Origin: Allolobophora icterica
Lineage: Eukaryota > Annelida > Clitellata > Crassiclitellata > Lumbricidae
Length of the DNA stretch: 64,000 bases
Direction: 5' to 3'
Assembly (NCBI GenBank): GCA_963556255.1
Contig: OY744604.1
Coordinates: 25,146,599 to 25,210,598 of the forward strand
This document shows, in pieces, positions 21,605-34,907 of this stretch. The notes beneath the pieces were generated by a model. The model saw nothing but the letters and a program-made list of their open reading frames with translations. It ran no database searches and was not told the origin of the DNA. A program made the position numbers and the translations under genes. The stretch's first letter is position 1; each line of letters starts with the position of its first letter.

Positions 21605-22741
21605 CAGAGGCGCGTTTACAGAAAATGGGGCCCTAGGCGCAAACATTTTTGGGGGCCCTTCTGAACTTGTAGACCGAAAGTCTGAGACTCTGGTGGTGTT
21701 AAACCTACGTGTACATGTGCAAAAAACCATGAAGTTGAACTTGAAGCCGTTTTTGCGAATGTTGTTGACTACTAATTAGAAACCGTATAGAAACTATTTT
21801 CAAGGAATGTGAAGTTATTTGTAAACAACGCAATAATATTTATAATTGCACAGTGTACAGAACTCGTTTGTGTGCAACACAACGCGTCAATGCTATATTA
21901 TATAATGTAAAAAATGCTTGAAAAAATCTTTGAAAATTAATCGCAGAATTGGTGTTACTTTTTTAACAACTAGTCTGTCTAGTCATAAACAAAGTAACAG
22001 AAACAGAAGAGAAAGTTTAAATTGCAAAAACATGCGAATGCAGAATTCAAAAATTCTATTCACCGCTTTCTGCAGGGCTCTCTTTCTGCATTTGAGCCTA
22101 GCAAAATTATCAATTTGCTGGTCAAAGTTTCAGCAGATTCGATGCAGAGCAAAGCTAAATTACCTAGCCGATCTTGATCAGTGGAACTTCTGATATAGTT
22201 TTTCACTCTCCTAAGTACAGAAAACGACCGTTCTCCAGAAGTATTACTTATTGGTATCGTAAGGTTTATACGCAAAATTGTTTCCACATTTGGAAATGTG
22301 GATTGTAGACCACGTAACACAAGCTGATAGGGCCTACGTGTCGATGGGATTTGTGATGTTTTCATTTTAACAATATTATTAAAAGTTTCAATTACTTTTA
22401 AACACTAAAAATTACGGAATAATAAGACTTAAACATTCAACACGTAAACTGCAGCTGCAAACGGCCGTTGCTGCTTTTTGCTAACAAGTTTGATGTTATT
22501 TTACGCAAGGTCAAAATGAATTATTAGCCCAAATGAACAAAACAATCATAAATTGCAATAATATATTTTAATATGAATGCTAAACTGTAGAAAAATAGAA
22601 AATAGGTTATATTTTAAAAAAGTCAAAATTCACATGTTATTTTCATAATTGAAAAATATATTTTCCTTCTGTTGGGGGCCCCCTAGATTTGGGGGCCCTA
22701 GGCGCGCGCCTAGTGCGCCTACAGGTAAACGCGCGCCTCTG
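21605..22741 (-). mobile_element. hAT element with perfect TSD and transposase end
   Basis: Inverted ends CAGAGGCGCG...TTTAC, flanked by ATCGTAAT at 21597-21604 and 22742-22749. It is 1137 bp and carries GGGGGCCC tracts at both ends. Its interior includes a hAT transposase C-terminal fragment (next entry), so it is an internally deleted copy. Confidence 0.93.
22060..22365 (-). pseudogene. hAT transposase C-terminal (hATC dimerisation) fragment
   Basis: Minus-strand frame with NLTIPISNTSGERSFSVLRR, then KNYIRSSTDQDRLGNLALL. This is the hallmark hATC signature (ERSFS..KRIK.. / RL..LALL). The rest of the transposase is absent. Confidence 0.9.
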
Positions 22742-22904
22742 ATCGTAATCACCAATTTTCTAAAGCGCCACTGTAAAGCTGAGCGCAAAGCACCAGCTTA
22801 TTCACGAGCGCTGTGACGTATCCGAGGGGTTGTCCAGAAATCGATGTCCGTTGGTGGTCCGAGTCCGGTTGCCTGAAAGACCAAAGAGATCGAGCCAGAG
22901 CAGC

Positions 22905-25320
22905 TGTTACGGAGGGTTTCGTTGAGGACGAGATAGCTTGGAAGGCAGAGGATCAGATGGATTAGGAAAGGAAATCTTGAAGAGATGAGTTTTCAATTTG
23001 GAGTGGAAAGCGTGTGGGGTGATGAGTAGAGTAACCTGAGATAGATGACGATGAGTGAGTGGCGGTATTGGTGGAGGAACTGAGAAAATGGGGAATTCGG
23101 GAGGAAGTTCGTTCCAGAGTTGAGGTGCAGTGTGGGATATGGATCGGTTGGAGAACTTGAGGCGAGTAGTGACTGGGGGACGGGAGAGAGCGAGATGTGA
23201 GGATGAACGGGTAGACCGGGGTGGCTGGATAGTGAAGAGTTCGCGAAGGTATTTTGGCTGGGAGCATTGTAGTGTGTTGTAGGTTAGCGACAAGACTTTG
23301 AAGTGGATTCGCTCAGGTATTTTCAGCCAGTGGAGCGATTTAAGAACAGGAGTGATATGGTGATGCTTAGGTGTCCTGGTGACGGCTCTGGCGAGAGAAT
23401 TTTGGATGAGTTGTAGACGCTTAATTTGGGCGGATTCAAGGTTAAGAAAAATGTAATTTCAGTAATCAAGCTTAGGGTGGACAATGGAGGTAGCGATAGT
23501 GGATGCAGTTTTAAAGTCAAACATGGGTTGGATGCGGCGAAGGTCACGGATATGCATGAAGCAGGTGCGCGAGAGGTTGGAGATGTGATTAGAGAAGGAT
23601 AAATGTGGTTCAAAGGTAACGCCAAGATTGCGAACAGGTGAGTCGGAGGTGAAAGTGAGAGATGAAGAGCTGGTGGGTAAGTTTATGGAAAGGTCGGAGA
23701 TTTTCTTGATCTGATCTGGAAGGCCAAGGATAATAAATTCAGTTTTGGCAGGGTTGAGACAGAGGAGGTTGGAGGACATCCATTTAGAGATAATGTTGAC
23801 CACATCGAGTAGTTGAGCAATGGAAAGAGCTAGGGGAGAAGGAAATGAAGAGTTGGGTGTCGTCTGCATACAGATGGTGGTCAACAGAAGAGGATTTTAT
23901 GAGATGGCTCAGAGGTGTAGTGTAGAGGATGAAGAGAAGTGGACCTAGGACGGAGCCTTGAGGAACACCACAAGAGAGTGGAAGGGCTTGTGATGAGTGG
24001 CTGGAGGCTTTAACAGAGAAGGAGCGTGAAGACAAGTAAGACTGGAACCAAAGTAGTGCATTGCCAGAGATGCCAAACCAAGAGGACAGCCGTAGGAGAA
24101 GTAGTTCGTGATCTATGGTGTCAAAAGCGGCAGAGATGTCGAGGAGACAGAGACAGGATACTTGTTGATGACTTACAGCAGAGACCAGTTTATTATACAG
24201 AGAGAGAAGAAGAGTTTCTGTGGAGTGGTGTTTTAGTAAAGCCAGATTGGTGGGGGTTGAGGAGTGAGTTACAAGAAAGGTCGTCATTCATCCGGGCAAG
24301 AACAATGCGTTCAGTTAGTTTAGATAAAAAGGAAAGATTGGAGATGGGGCGATAGTTTGAGAGGTTTTCCTTGTCGAGATTAGCTTTTTGAGGAGGGTGG
24401 TGACAACAGATTGCTTAAAGGCGGTGGGGAAGCGACCAGTAGAGAGAGAGAGAGGTGGATTATTTTGGTGATGACAGGAACCAGAACAGAGGCACAATCT
24501 TTGAGAAGTGAGGTGGGAATAGGATCGAGTTCACACTGTTTGTTAGGGAGAGAATTTAGTAGGCGTGACGCTTCTGATTCAGAGGTTGGGAGGAGAGTTA
24601 GGAGAGAAGACTGAGAGGCAGGCGGAGTGGGATTAGGATGATGCACTGATTCGGTGCTAGAGAAAGATGCAGATGTAGATTGTGAATTGAGTAGGGACTG
24701 CAAGGAGAAGCGAAGAGACGAGATTTTGTCAGAGAAAAATGAGCAGAAGGTATCAGCGATAGAAGGAGAAGGTATAGGGAGCTTGGTAGTGGAGAAGAAG
24801 ACTTACGATGAAGAAGAGAGTTAACGGCTTTCCAGAGAAGTCTTGGATTGGAAGAGCTGGAGTGGATGAGTGATGAATGATACTTTTTCTTAGCGGCAGC
24901 AATAAGTTTATGGTATTTGTTGGTGACAGATTTGAGAGTGGTAAGGGCTGCAGTCTTGGCAATGGGGTCAATGGTGCGCTTGTAGGAGTGTTCGAGACGT
25001 CTGCGAAAGGTTTTGAATGCCTGGAGATAGGAAGTGAACCAAGGGTTATTGTGTGTGCTGTGCTTGGTAATGAGTGGGGCATGGGTATCAAGAAGACCAG
25101 AGAGAGTGGAGTTATAGCAAGAAAGGAGGTCGTCGAGAGAAGAGGGAGGGCTAAGAACCAGTGGGGGTTAAGGATATCTTGCTGGAAGGCCTTCCGGTCG
25201 ATGGATCCAATGCGACGGAAAGAATAGGAGGATGCAGGAGGCCGAGGAAAAGGTTTAATTTCGAGATCAGAAATGATTAAGTAATGATCTGTGATGTTAG
25301 GAACAGAGTGAGACAGTTTA
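22905..25320 (-). mobile_element. long LINE (non-LTR retrotransposon), minus strand, degraded
   Basis: Reading the minus strand from 25320 to 22905 gives an RT-linker region (25091-24380, NSLPNKQCELDPIP), then reverse transcriptase 24287-23784 with LLDISAAFDTIDHELLL (motif A), GVPQGSVLGPLLF (motif B) and HLYADDTQLF (motif C), then LGVTFEPHLSFSNHI (motif E region) and a C-terminal tail with TAPQLWNELPPEF. Frame changes between pieces show it is dead. The motif set fits the CR1/Jockey group. 5' truncated; no endonuclease domain in the window. Confidence 0.9.
23784..24287 (-). pseudogene. LINE reverse transcriptase core
   Basis: 167-codon frame holding motifs A (SAAFDTIDH), B (GVPQGSVLGPLLF) and C (YADD), so all catalytic Asp residues are present here, but flanking frames are shifted. 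Near-identical sequence recurs at 43795-43292. Confidence 0.92.
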
Positions 25321-25409
25321 GGGCAGGGGTGCGCAACCTTTTCGTTAGTGTCGGCCGCATTAAAGGCTCATATTCTCATCACGGCCGCCAAGACATGTGC
25401 TATTAGCAT

Positions 25410-25645
25410 GGGCGGCAATCCCGGGGGTCGAGGAGGACAAGACTTCCACTTTTACAGTGGTGGGACATACGTACACCCCCTAAAAAATTAGAAGAAACCC
25501 GTAAAAAGATAAAACAATTTTTTCGCGCGTGAGCGGAACTTTTTTTTTACCTCTTTTTTGAACAGATCAGTTCAAAACTCTTTTTCACCAGGTCAGTTCA
25601 AAGTGTCCCCCTACCTGTCAAACAAGATCGGCGCCAGTGGCAATT
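25410..25645. repeat. dispersed repeat, also inverted at 45078-45290
   Basis: Shares (in reverse complement) CATGGGCGGC, GGGGGTCGAG, CACCTCTTTTTTGA and CTGTCAAACAAG with 45078-45290. It preserves the uninterrupted version of the site hit by the 44135-45077 element. Confidence 0.7.
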
Positions 25646-25789
25646 TGGTTATTTAAACAACTACAGGTATATTGTGATGAAATTCTCTAAGAAACAGTGG
25701 CGACGTCCAGAAATAATCATGTTTACTGTTACGGTACGCCAAGACAATATGCCACTCTGTATGAAGCTTAATTGACTACGAACACTCGT

Positions 25790-25990
25790 AGTTTTCGCAC
25801 AGGTAGCCAAGAGAGAAGTCTATACTGTCGGGAGTTTCTCTTCAAATTCTCCACACAAACCTTCCTCAAATCACCTTCTAATTTAGCACAGAGATGAGAT
25901 TCGTGATGGCGAAAATGCTGCTCGGTATTGTCCCCTTTGACAGTTTTCTTAATTTCAACGCAGATGAGGCATTTCATTGATTGCTTTGCT
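25790..25990 (-). pseudogene. hAT-type transposase N-terminal zinc-finger remnant
   Basis: Minus-strand sequence KCLICVEIKKTVKGDNTEQH followed by FRHHESH and AKLEGDLRKV. The C-x2-C ... H-x-x-H spacing and KLEG follow the BED-like finger of GTF2IRD2/ZBED-type hAT transposases. Truncated upstream by a CAGTCTTG element. Confidence 0.6.
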
Positions 25991-26007
25991 GTACTCCTAC
26001 CCTGACT

Positions 26008-26876
26008 CAGTCTTGTTGTCAAGACCTTAAACCTCAAGACCAAGACCAAGACCTTGAACCTCAAGACCAAGACCAAGACTGTGAACCTCGAGACCAAGAC
26101 CAAGACCAAGACTTTGAACCTCGAGACCAAGACCAAGACCAAGACCTTGAACCTCAAGACCAAGACCAAGACCTAAAAAATCGAAATCAATTCAAGACTT
26201 CTAAAAATTGTAAAGTCGGAATATTCGCTATTTTAATGAAAACAAATTTTTATTTTATTCAAGCAAATTAACTCTAAATGCAAACTGCAGAGAAATCCGA
26301 ATTTGTATTCAAAAGTCCTTCATGCAAACTCTTATACCAAATGCCTTTTGTATTTTATAAAAACCAATTCGCTCAGAATTTTCTGACCAAGATGTGCCTC
26401 ATAAAAATTCCGCCATGTGAAAAAATACGTTCTACAGGTGCTGAAGTCGCTGACACACACAGAGTAGCTTTTCAAGCACTGGATGTAAATGTACAGATAG
26501 TGAGTCCTTTTGAAATCTTCCCATGGTTTATCATACCGTCGGATACAGAATAACTGTTGCTGCTGCCAATGGGTTTTCCTGACCAACATGACTTGTATCC
26601 ATCCATAGATATTGGTCGTATGATGCAAGCAGGCTTGTTTCAGAATTCTTGAGTTCTGTTAAATGACTGTTCATATTAACAGCCGGTCTTGGTCTTGGTC
26701 TTGCAAGACCAAGACCAAGACTTTGAACCTCAAGACCAAGACCAAGACCTTGAACCTCAAGACCAAGACCAAGACCAAGACCTTGAACCTCAAGACCAAG
26801 ACCAAGACCAAGACTTTTAAAAACGAACTCGAGTGCACTCGAGACCAAGACCTTGGTCTCGAGGACAACAAGACTG
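26008..26876. mobile_element. CAGTCTTG hAT-like element, copy 1
   Basis: Ends CAGTCTTGTTGTC and GACAACAAGACTG are inverted. Arrays of CAAGACCAAGACC / TTGAACCT lie at 26020-26190 and 26690-26860, around a unique core with AAAGTCGGA and CGCTATTTTAAT. Flanks differ (CCCTGACT / GTTGCAAT), so this copy probably arose by recombination. The KTKTKT or QDQDQD frames over the arrays are artefacts. Confidence 0.8.
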
Positions 26877-27079
26877 GTTGCAATTAGGAGAGAAAGATGG
26901 CGAAGAAGAGACATAACAAACAGGAAAGATAGAGGGCCACACAGATAGATAGAGCAGTGACGTCACAAAAAGAAAAGGTAGAGGGCGACATAGAGAGATA
27001 AAGCTGTGACGTCAAAAAGAGGAAAGATAGAGGGCGACAAAGAGATTGAGTAGCGGCGTCGCAAACAGGAAAGATGGAG

Positions 27080-27195
<116 letters not shown>

Positions 27196-30073
27196 CAGCA
27201 GTGGCGTCACAAATATAAAAGATGGAGGGCGACAGAGAGAGGAATAGAGCAGGGATGAAACACACAGGAAAAGTCGAGGGCGACACAGAGAGATACAGCA
27301 GTGACATCACACACAGAAAAGATAGAAGGAAACCGAGAGAGATAGAGCAGTTACGTCACAAACATGAAACATATACGGCGACGGATAGAAATAGATCACT
27401 GACGTAACAAACATTACAGATAGAGGTCGAAACAGAGAGATACATCAGTGACGTAACAAAGAGGAAAGGTAGAGGGTGAAACCGACAGATAGAGCAGCGA
27501 CATAACATACAGGAAAGATAAAGCGCGACAAAAAGAGATACAGCAGTAAAGTCACAAATAGCAAAGACCCAGGGCGACACAGAGAGATACAGCAGCAATG
27601 TCACAAACAGGAACGATTGAGGGCGACACAGAGAAATGCAGCAGTGACGTGACAAATAGGAAAGATAGAGGACGACAGAGAGAGTGATGTGACGTCGCAA
27701 ATAACAACGATACAGGGTGACACGGAGGGCCACAGCAGTGACGTAACACAAAGAAAAGACAGCGGGCGAAACAGATAGATAGAGAAGTGACGTCACAAAG
27801 TGGAAGGACAGAGGGCGACAGAGATTGAAGAGTGAGGTCACGAAAACGCTCGATAGATGGCAACAAAGAAAGATACAGCTGTGACGTCACAAAGAGGAAA
27901 GATAGAGGGCAAATGGTGATAGAGCAGTGGCGTCACAAACAATAAAGATTGAGGGCGGTAGAGAGAGATAAAGCAGTGATGTTGTAATTAGGAGAGATAC
28001 AGGGCGACAGCGAGAGATACAACAGTGGCGTCACAAACAAGGAAGATAGAGGGCCAAAGAGAGATTGAGCAGTCACGTCACAAACAGGAAAGATAGAGGG
28101 TGCCATAGAGAGATACAGCAGTGATATCACAAACAGGAAAGACAGAGGGCGAAACAGAGAGATAGAACATCGATGTCACAAACAAGAAAGATAGAGGGCG
28201 ACAGACAAAGAAAAAGAAGTGACATGACATACAGGAAAGACTGATGGCGACACCGAGAAGGAACAGTGACGTCACAAATAGGAACGATGGAGGGTGACAC
28301 ACAGAGATACAGCAGTGACACGAAAAACAGGGAAGAGAGAAAGCTACAGAGAGAGTTCATTGACTTCACAAACAACAACGTTAGAGGGTGACACACAGAG
28401 ATCAGAAGCGACACAACAAACAGGAAAGATAGAGAGCGACAGAGAGAGGTAGAGTAGCAACGGTACAAAGAAGAACGACAGAGGACGACAGACAGAGAAC
28501 AGTGATGACACAAACAGGAGCTATCCAGGGCGACACTGAGAGATAAATCAGTGACGTAACAAACAGGGAAGATAGAGGGCGACTGAAAGAAATAGACCAG
28601 TGACGTAACAAACAGAACAGATAGAAAGCGGCACGGTGAGATAGAGCAGTGACGTCACAAACAGGAAAGATAAAATGCGACGCAGTCAGATACAGCACTG
28701 TGGTAACACAGGGAAGATAGAGGCGAAACAGAGAGGTACATTGGTGAAATAAGAAAAAGGAAAGATAGAGGATGGATGAGATAAATAGAGTAGTGACATC
28801 ACATGCAGGAAAGACAGAGGGCGACACAGTGAGATACAGCAGTGACGTCACAAACAGAAAAGGTACAGCGCGACACACATAGATACAGCAGCGACGTAAC
28901 AAACAGGAGAGATAGAAGTGACCGAGAGAGACAGAGCAGTCACGTCACAAACAGGAACGATAGAGGGCGACACAGAAAGATACACCAGTGGTGTCACCAA
29001 TAGGGGAAAGACAAAGGGCGACAGAGGAAGATATAGCAGTGACGAGACAAACAGGAAAGATAGAGCTGACAGAGAGAGTGTAATGACGTCACAAACAAGA
29101 ACGATAGAGGGTGATACAGGTAGATACGGCAGTGACGCAACAAACCGGAAAGATAGAGGGCGAGAGAGAGAGATATATATATATATATAAAGCAGTGACG
29201 TCACAGAAAGGAACGATAGAGGGCGACACAGCAGTGACGCCGTAAAAAGGAAAGAAAGAGGGTGACCGAGAAGAACAGTGACTTAACAAAAGGAAAGATA
29301 GAGGGCGACACAAAGAGCTACAGCAGTGAGGCAACACACGGGGATGACAGAGGTCGAGACAGATAGCTAGAGTTGTTACGTCACAATGAGGAAAGATACA
29401 GGGCGACAGAGAATTAGAGTAGTGACGTCACAAAAACGCACGATAGATGGGGACACAGAAAGACACAACCGTGACGTCACAAACACGAAAGACGGAGGGC
29501 GACAGATAGAGAAAGACAGAGCAGTGATGTTGCAATTAGGAGTGAAAGATGGCGACAGAGAAATACAGCAGTGACGTAACAAACAGGAAAAATAGAGGGC
29601 GACACAAGAACGCCACAAAAACGCACGATGGATGGCGACACAGATAGATACAGCCGTGATGTCACACAAACACGAAAGATGGAGGGCGACAGGTAAAGAA
29701 TGACAGAGGAGAGATGTTGCAATTAGGAGAGAAAGATGGCGAGAGAGAGATACAGCAGTGATCTAACAAACAGGACAGAGGGCGACACAGAAAGATAGAG
29801 CAGTGACGTCACTAACAGGAAAGTTAGAGAGCGAGATAGAGAGATACAGCTGTGAGGGCGAAATAGAGAGATAAGGCAGTGACGTAGAAAGTTACGTCAC
29901 AAAGATGAATGACCTAGGCCGACATGGAGAGATACAGCAGTAACACGGGAAAGATAGAGGGCGACCCAGAGAGATTTGGCAATGGCGTAACAAACAGGAA
30001 AGATAGAACGATATCGAGACAGATAAATCATAAAGCACTGAGAGATGCAGCAGTGACGTCACAAAAGGAAAAG

Positions 30074-30190
<117 letters not shown>

Positions 30191-31115
30191 ATTGACGTTA
30201 CAAACAGAAAAATTGAATGCGGCACAGCGATATACAGCAGTGACGTCCAAACATGGAAGATAGAGGCCTCGAAGGCGGCACAGAAAGATAAACAGTGACC
30301 TCACAAAAAGAGAATTAGAGGGCGACACAGCAGTGACATCACAAACATAAAAGATAAATGGCAACAGAGAGATAGAGCAGTGACGTCAGAAACACGCACG
30401 CCAGATGACGACACAGAGAGATATAGCCGTTACGTGACAAATTGGAAACATAGAGGGCGACAGAGAGAAACAGCAGTGACGTCACACAAATGAAAGATGG
30501 AGGGCGACAGAGAGTCAGATAGTGCAGTGACATAACAAGCAGGAAAGACAGAGGGCGACCCAGTCAAACACAGTGGTGACGTCCCAAACAAGAAAGACAT
30601 AAGGCGACACAGTGAGATAGAGTAGTGACGTCACAAACAAGAACGATAGAGGGCGACACACATAGATACAGCAGTGACGTACCAAATAGGAAAGAAAAAG
30701 GGCGACACAAAGAGATACAGTGTCGCTTTCTATTGTTCCTGTTTGTGACTGCTCTATTCCTCTCGGTCTCCTTCTATCTTTCCTGTTGGTTAAGCCGACC
30801 TCTATCTTTCCTGCTTATTACCTCACCGCTGTATCTCTCCTGTATGTGACGTCACTGCTGTATCTCTCTGTCATCTTTCATGTTTGTGACGTTACTGCTG
30901 TATCTCTGTGTGTCGCCCTCTATCGTTCCAGTTTCTGACGTCACTGTTGTGCCTCTCTCTGTCGCTCTCTATCGTTTTTGTTCGTGAAGTCACTGCTCTA
31001 TCTCTCTGTACCGCCCTGTACCGTTCCTGCTTGTGACGTCAATGTTCTCTCTGTGTCGCCCTCTATCGTTCCTGTCTCACTGTTGTATCTCTCTGTGTCG
31101 CTTTCTATCTTTTCG

Positions 31116-33089
31116 GCCTTGTAATTATAACTAGTAACTTCTACTGCGCCGGTGTCTAATGCACAAGGCTTGGTTAAATGACAACAACAATTATACTGTT
31201 GGTAAGCTCATTTTGCTTATTGGGGACGAGTTCAGACTTTCCGCAGATATAATTCCTAACCCGGGTGAAAATAACAAACCTAGCATCATTGGCGTAAACT
31301 TGTCCAAAATAATACGGGGAGTGGGACATTTGGTAATGCATTCTTCACTTGCAGCATTGGGTGTACAGTCCATCTCAATTATTGGGGACGTGCCCCGGCT
31401 GCCCCTCCCCCGAGTCTACGCCTATGCCTAGCACTGTGTATTTACTTACTTTACCATCCTCTTTTTAATTTACCATCCCCTATAAAATGGCGCTATACAA
31501 ATTTGTGATTACACTTACAGTGCTACATTGTTTTGTTTCAATGGACATTTGTTTACGTGACCCTGCTGAACCGCCTCTTGCATGGGCGACCAAGTCAAAA
31601 GTTGCCTAAAATTCATAATTAATGACGACCTCACAGATGTTTAGAAAACACTGTTTTCGCTCCTATCCTTGTAACGATGCGTTTCAGGAATTTTGAACAT
31701 GATCTGTCAACACTGGTGACTCTTCTAGTTATCTGAGCAGTTCTGTTCTTCATGACACTTAACATCATTCAGGCTGGATTATTCACAGTGTCTGTCATTA
31801 GTTTCTAAGCCTGGGTGGCGTTATATAAATTTCCTAAAATAATAAATAATAGATATGACGTCATTTAATGGAGAGTTTCGTCCTCGTAATCATTTGTAGA
31901 ATGTCCATAGGAAATAACATGCTTACTGTGGTTTGTACAGCGACATACTTAAGCAAACCGTAGACATTAAATTGTCTGCGATTCTTTTGTCTACAGCGTC
32001 TGAAAGTACCAGACGTACAATTTACGCCATACTTTTCTCAGCCAATAGTCAAAGGCGGCTAGGTTTCACGGTTCTCTCAGACTATATAAATACGCTTTTG
32101 AACAGGGCCTAACTAACTCCGCCACTACTCGTTTTCTGGTAGTGCCAGTCCCAAGCCTGGATAAAGGAGGAGGGCGACGCTAATTATGGCTACGAGGGCC
32201 TGACACGGCGTCGTTAAACTGTAACTAAGCAGTAAGCCTAATTAAGCAGCGTTCTGCATGCCGAAGTAGACTTACCTTGCAAGTTGCCACAACTACTTAC
32301 CTCCTATCTTCTCTATGTCCATATTTCATAACAAATACCAGTGTGTCTCAGTAGCTGGGTCATGAGCGATCGCGCTGAATGTATGATGCCGTCGGCACGC
32401 CGAATTCCATCACTCTATATAAAGTTAAGATTGATTGATTGAATGATTGATTGATTGAGACATACAAATTTATGTAGTTTGACACAACGGGCCACAATTT
32501 ACCGAAAACCTGATTTGACCCGCCTTTATGTGTGTGTATACAGGGCAGTATTATGACCAGATACATGAACATATATTACATAGTAAGGAACGGTCACGAG
32601 GGGTTGTCGTTCGGCAGTAGCTATGTTGTTTGTATCTATGCTGTTTTATATATTCTTTGCAATATATCAAAGACACTATACAGATATATGCACACATAGA
32701 AACACACAAACATACGTTCATTTGCTTAGACTTGCTTGTACCTAAACAAAAATTCTGCTTACGGTCCTAATCCAATTGAGCGTGCAAAACGTGTGTGAGT
32801 ACAGTAAGTGTATGCGATTTTACACCACATCTTTTCGGAGATCTTTTCTCTCTCTCCGCTATCGGTAAAAATCTATCGCAAAGATCTTCGAAATCTGTCT
32901 CTTAAGTTGACTATATCTACGAATATGCTTTGAAATCAACACGGCTCTGACACAATCTGCTTCTGTACTATACACAGCTGTAGCCTACTACAGGAGCAGA
33001 TTTTGAGCATGACAGTGATCTGCAGACACGCGGATCAAACACACACTTTAGAATTAAGAATTGTAGCCAAACAATATTAATTTTAGCCT
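31116..33089. other. unassigned sequence with retroposon debris
   Basis: Contains an unrecognised 90-codon frame (31159-31431), a segment at 32100-32215 with GTGCCAGTCCCAAGCCTGG and AAAGGAGGAGG resembling a non-LTR element fragment (also at 55530), and a GATT-repeat tail at 32434-32458 preceded by ATTCCATCACTCTATATAAA. No gene supported. Confidence 0.45.
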
Positions 33090-33092
33090 AAT

Positions 33093-33325
33093 AATTTTGC
33101 TGCTAGAGCTTGTGCTGTTGCTCGGGAGTTTTGTCAGATTTGACATGCCGAATTCCATCACTCTATGGGGGCCTATAGCCTACTAATTTTGCTGCTAGAG
33201 CTTGTGCTGTTGCTCGGGAGTTTTGTCAGATTTGACATGCCGAATTCCATCACTCTATGGGGGCCTATAGCCTACTAATTTTGCTGCTAGAGCTTGTGCT
33301 GTTGCTCGGGAGTTTTGTCAGATTT
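33093..33325. repeat. 92-bp tandem repeat, about 2.5 units (left part)
   Basis: Units contain TTTTGCTGCTAGAGCTTGTG, GTTTTGTCAGATTTGACATG and CCGAATTCCATCACTC. Successive units start 92 bp apart. The array resumes at 34908 after the LTR-like insertion. Confidence 0.92.
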
Positions 33326-34907
33326 TGTAACATTTTTTGTTAAATGTGACAGTGTTAATTATGTATATATTTTTATTTTATTGGCAATATATTATACGGC
33401 CTTTTGTATTAAGTTTCCCGCCTTTTCTGACTGCTGATATCAGTGGCTGGTGAGTCATACTGAGGGCGCAAATATTGACGACGGCTGCTGCTGTCCTAAT
33501 CGCAGTTTTCCCGCCAATTTCCTTGCCTTTGCTAGCCTGGGTGTTGAGTCATCCAAGTGGCGCGAAACAGCAGAGCTGCTGCTGCAGCCGATGCTGCTGC
33601 CACTGTGGATACGCTGCTGCTGCTGCTGCTGTTGATGCGTTGATGTGCTGCTGCCGCCGCAGTTGCTGTTCCCGCCAATTTAGTTCAGCCGATAGCCCTG
33701 GATGCCAGTGGCGCGAAACTGGAAGGCTATAAAAGCTGCCGACGCTTGCGTGCCTATTGCAGTTGAGATGGGCCAGTGAAAGAGAGAGGACTGTTGAAGT
33801 GCAGTTGCTTTTATATTTGCAGTTCTGGAAAAGTGTGATATACGTGACTGTAGATGTGTAGTTGTAAATTAATGGCAGATCAGATTTGGTCAGTGCGTGG
33901 TCTTGCGTCACGTTGTTAATTATAGCTGCGGATACTGTTGAGTTTAAGATTTGATTGAATAGTTAATATTGCGAGGTACAGTCGTTGCGTCTGGAAGCAT
34001 TCGTTGCATCGACTTGGAGTTATTTCTTTGATGGATATCGTATCTTGTACTCTCGTGGATATATACGCACATTGTCTGGAGTCTTGTCCCGCTTGTGAAA
34101 TTTGGGGTAAATAACCAATTTCTAATACAAATTATATTATGATTATGATTGCTTGTTTATGCCTAAGTAGTTTTAAGTGTAAGGTTTAGAGTTGTTAGAA
34201 TAGTATTATATAAATCGTATTACTGTTCATGTCATTAGATTGTCATTAATTGCTGGAACATTTAAATATATTAAAGATGCCATTAAACTCTTTGAGATCA
34301 TTGGATTTAGAGGCTGGTCGTAGTGATAGACAGGAGATTGCTTTACGCCCGTACTCTTCCATGTCTCGGTCTTCTTTGGCCATGGTCCAACTTCTGGAGA
34401 GCATTGCAGTAGGACAACGTGCCTTAGCCCGTAAGTTAGATGGTATGAGCGAGGATGTTGCTGATCTAAGAGATAGTCTATTGAGAACTATTGATTCCGC
34501 AAGTCGTATTCGAACCACAGGCCATTTCCCTCGTATGGTCGCTGTACATAGTTTTGCCGCGCCTTTACCACTCGTGTCAAATGTTAAACCACTCGTTGTG
34601 CCAAATGTAGAGTCAAATGTTGTTAGGGATAATTTTGAGCCACCCGGAGTCAGTTCCGAGCAGGGAGCCAGTGCACCTCCACCCTCGTTTAGAAGGAGTG
34701 AACGTTTGCAAATGAAATCGAGGCTAAATTATAACGAGCTAGGGAACCGCTGGAGTAGATTCCCAGCAGATCCCGTTGATGCTCAAGGATCAGGTCACCC
34801 CACTGGAATACAGGTTCTTCCTTCCATGGACTTGCGAAGACGCGTTCCCGCCCCATTTAAACAGACTGACTTAGCACCCAGGGCTGGGGGTGGGCAACGG
34901 CGTAACA
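33326..34907 (+). mobile_element. LTR-like insertion with ORF, TG...CA ends, 4-bp TSD
   Basis: Begins TGTAACATTT and ends GGCGTAACA, with ATTT on both sides (33322-33325, 34908-34911), exactly inside a 92-bp repeat unit. The left ~800 bp look like an LTR: a TATAAAA box at about 33729 followed by a noncoding leader. An ORF then begins at 34277 and runs through the right end without a stop. No second LTR is seen. Could be an internally deleted LTR element or a TIR element with 4-bp TSD. Confidence 0.6.
33725..33740 (+). promoter_or_regulatory. TATA-like box of the LTR-like element
   Basis: GGCTATAAAAGC lies about 550 bp upstream of the ORF, in a plausible U3 position. Confidence 0.45.

Larger units (their letters stand above)
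21285..22900. mobile_element. long-TIR foldback element, split by a hAT
   Basis: The left arm (21285-21596) and right arm (22750-22900) are imperfect inverted repeats sharing GTGAATARGCTGGTG, ACCCCTC and ACCGGACTC in mirrored order. The motif GTGAATAAGCTGGT also occurs at 48539 and, inverted, at 62321, so this is a multicopy family. The hAT at 21605-22741 lies between the arms. Confidence 0.65.

Noticed and set aside
26663..26887. Lys-Thr, Gln-Asp or Leu-Val repeat proteins over the CAAGAC arrays
   Set aside because: Translation of a minisatellite inside transposon ends; all frames are open for the same reason.
31159..31431. 90-codon + strand frame at the satellite edge
   Set aside because: No splice support, motif or recognisable similarity; kept only as part of an unassigned stretch.
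33475..33911. Cys/Ala-rich and Gln-rich frames in the LTR-like region
   Set aside because: GCTGCT repeat translation in a noncoding LTR-like segment.
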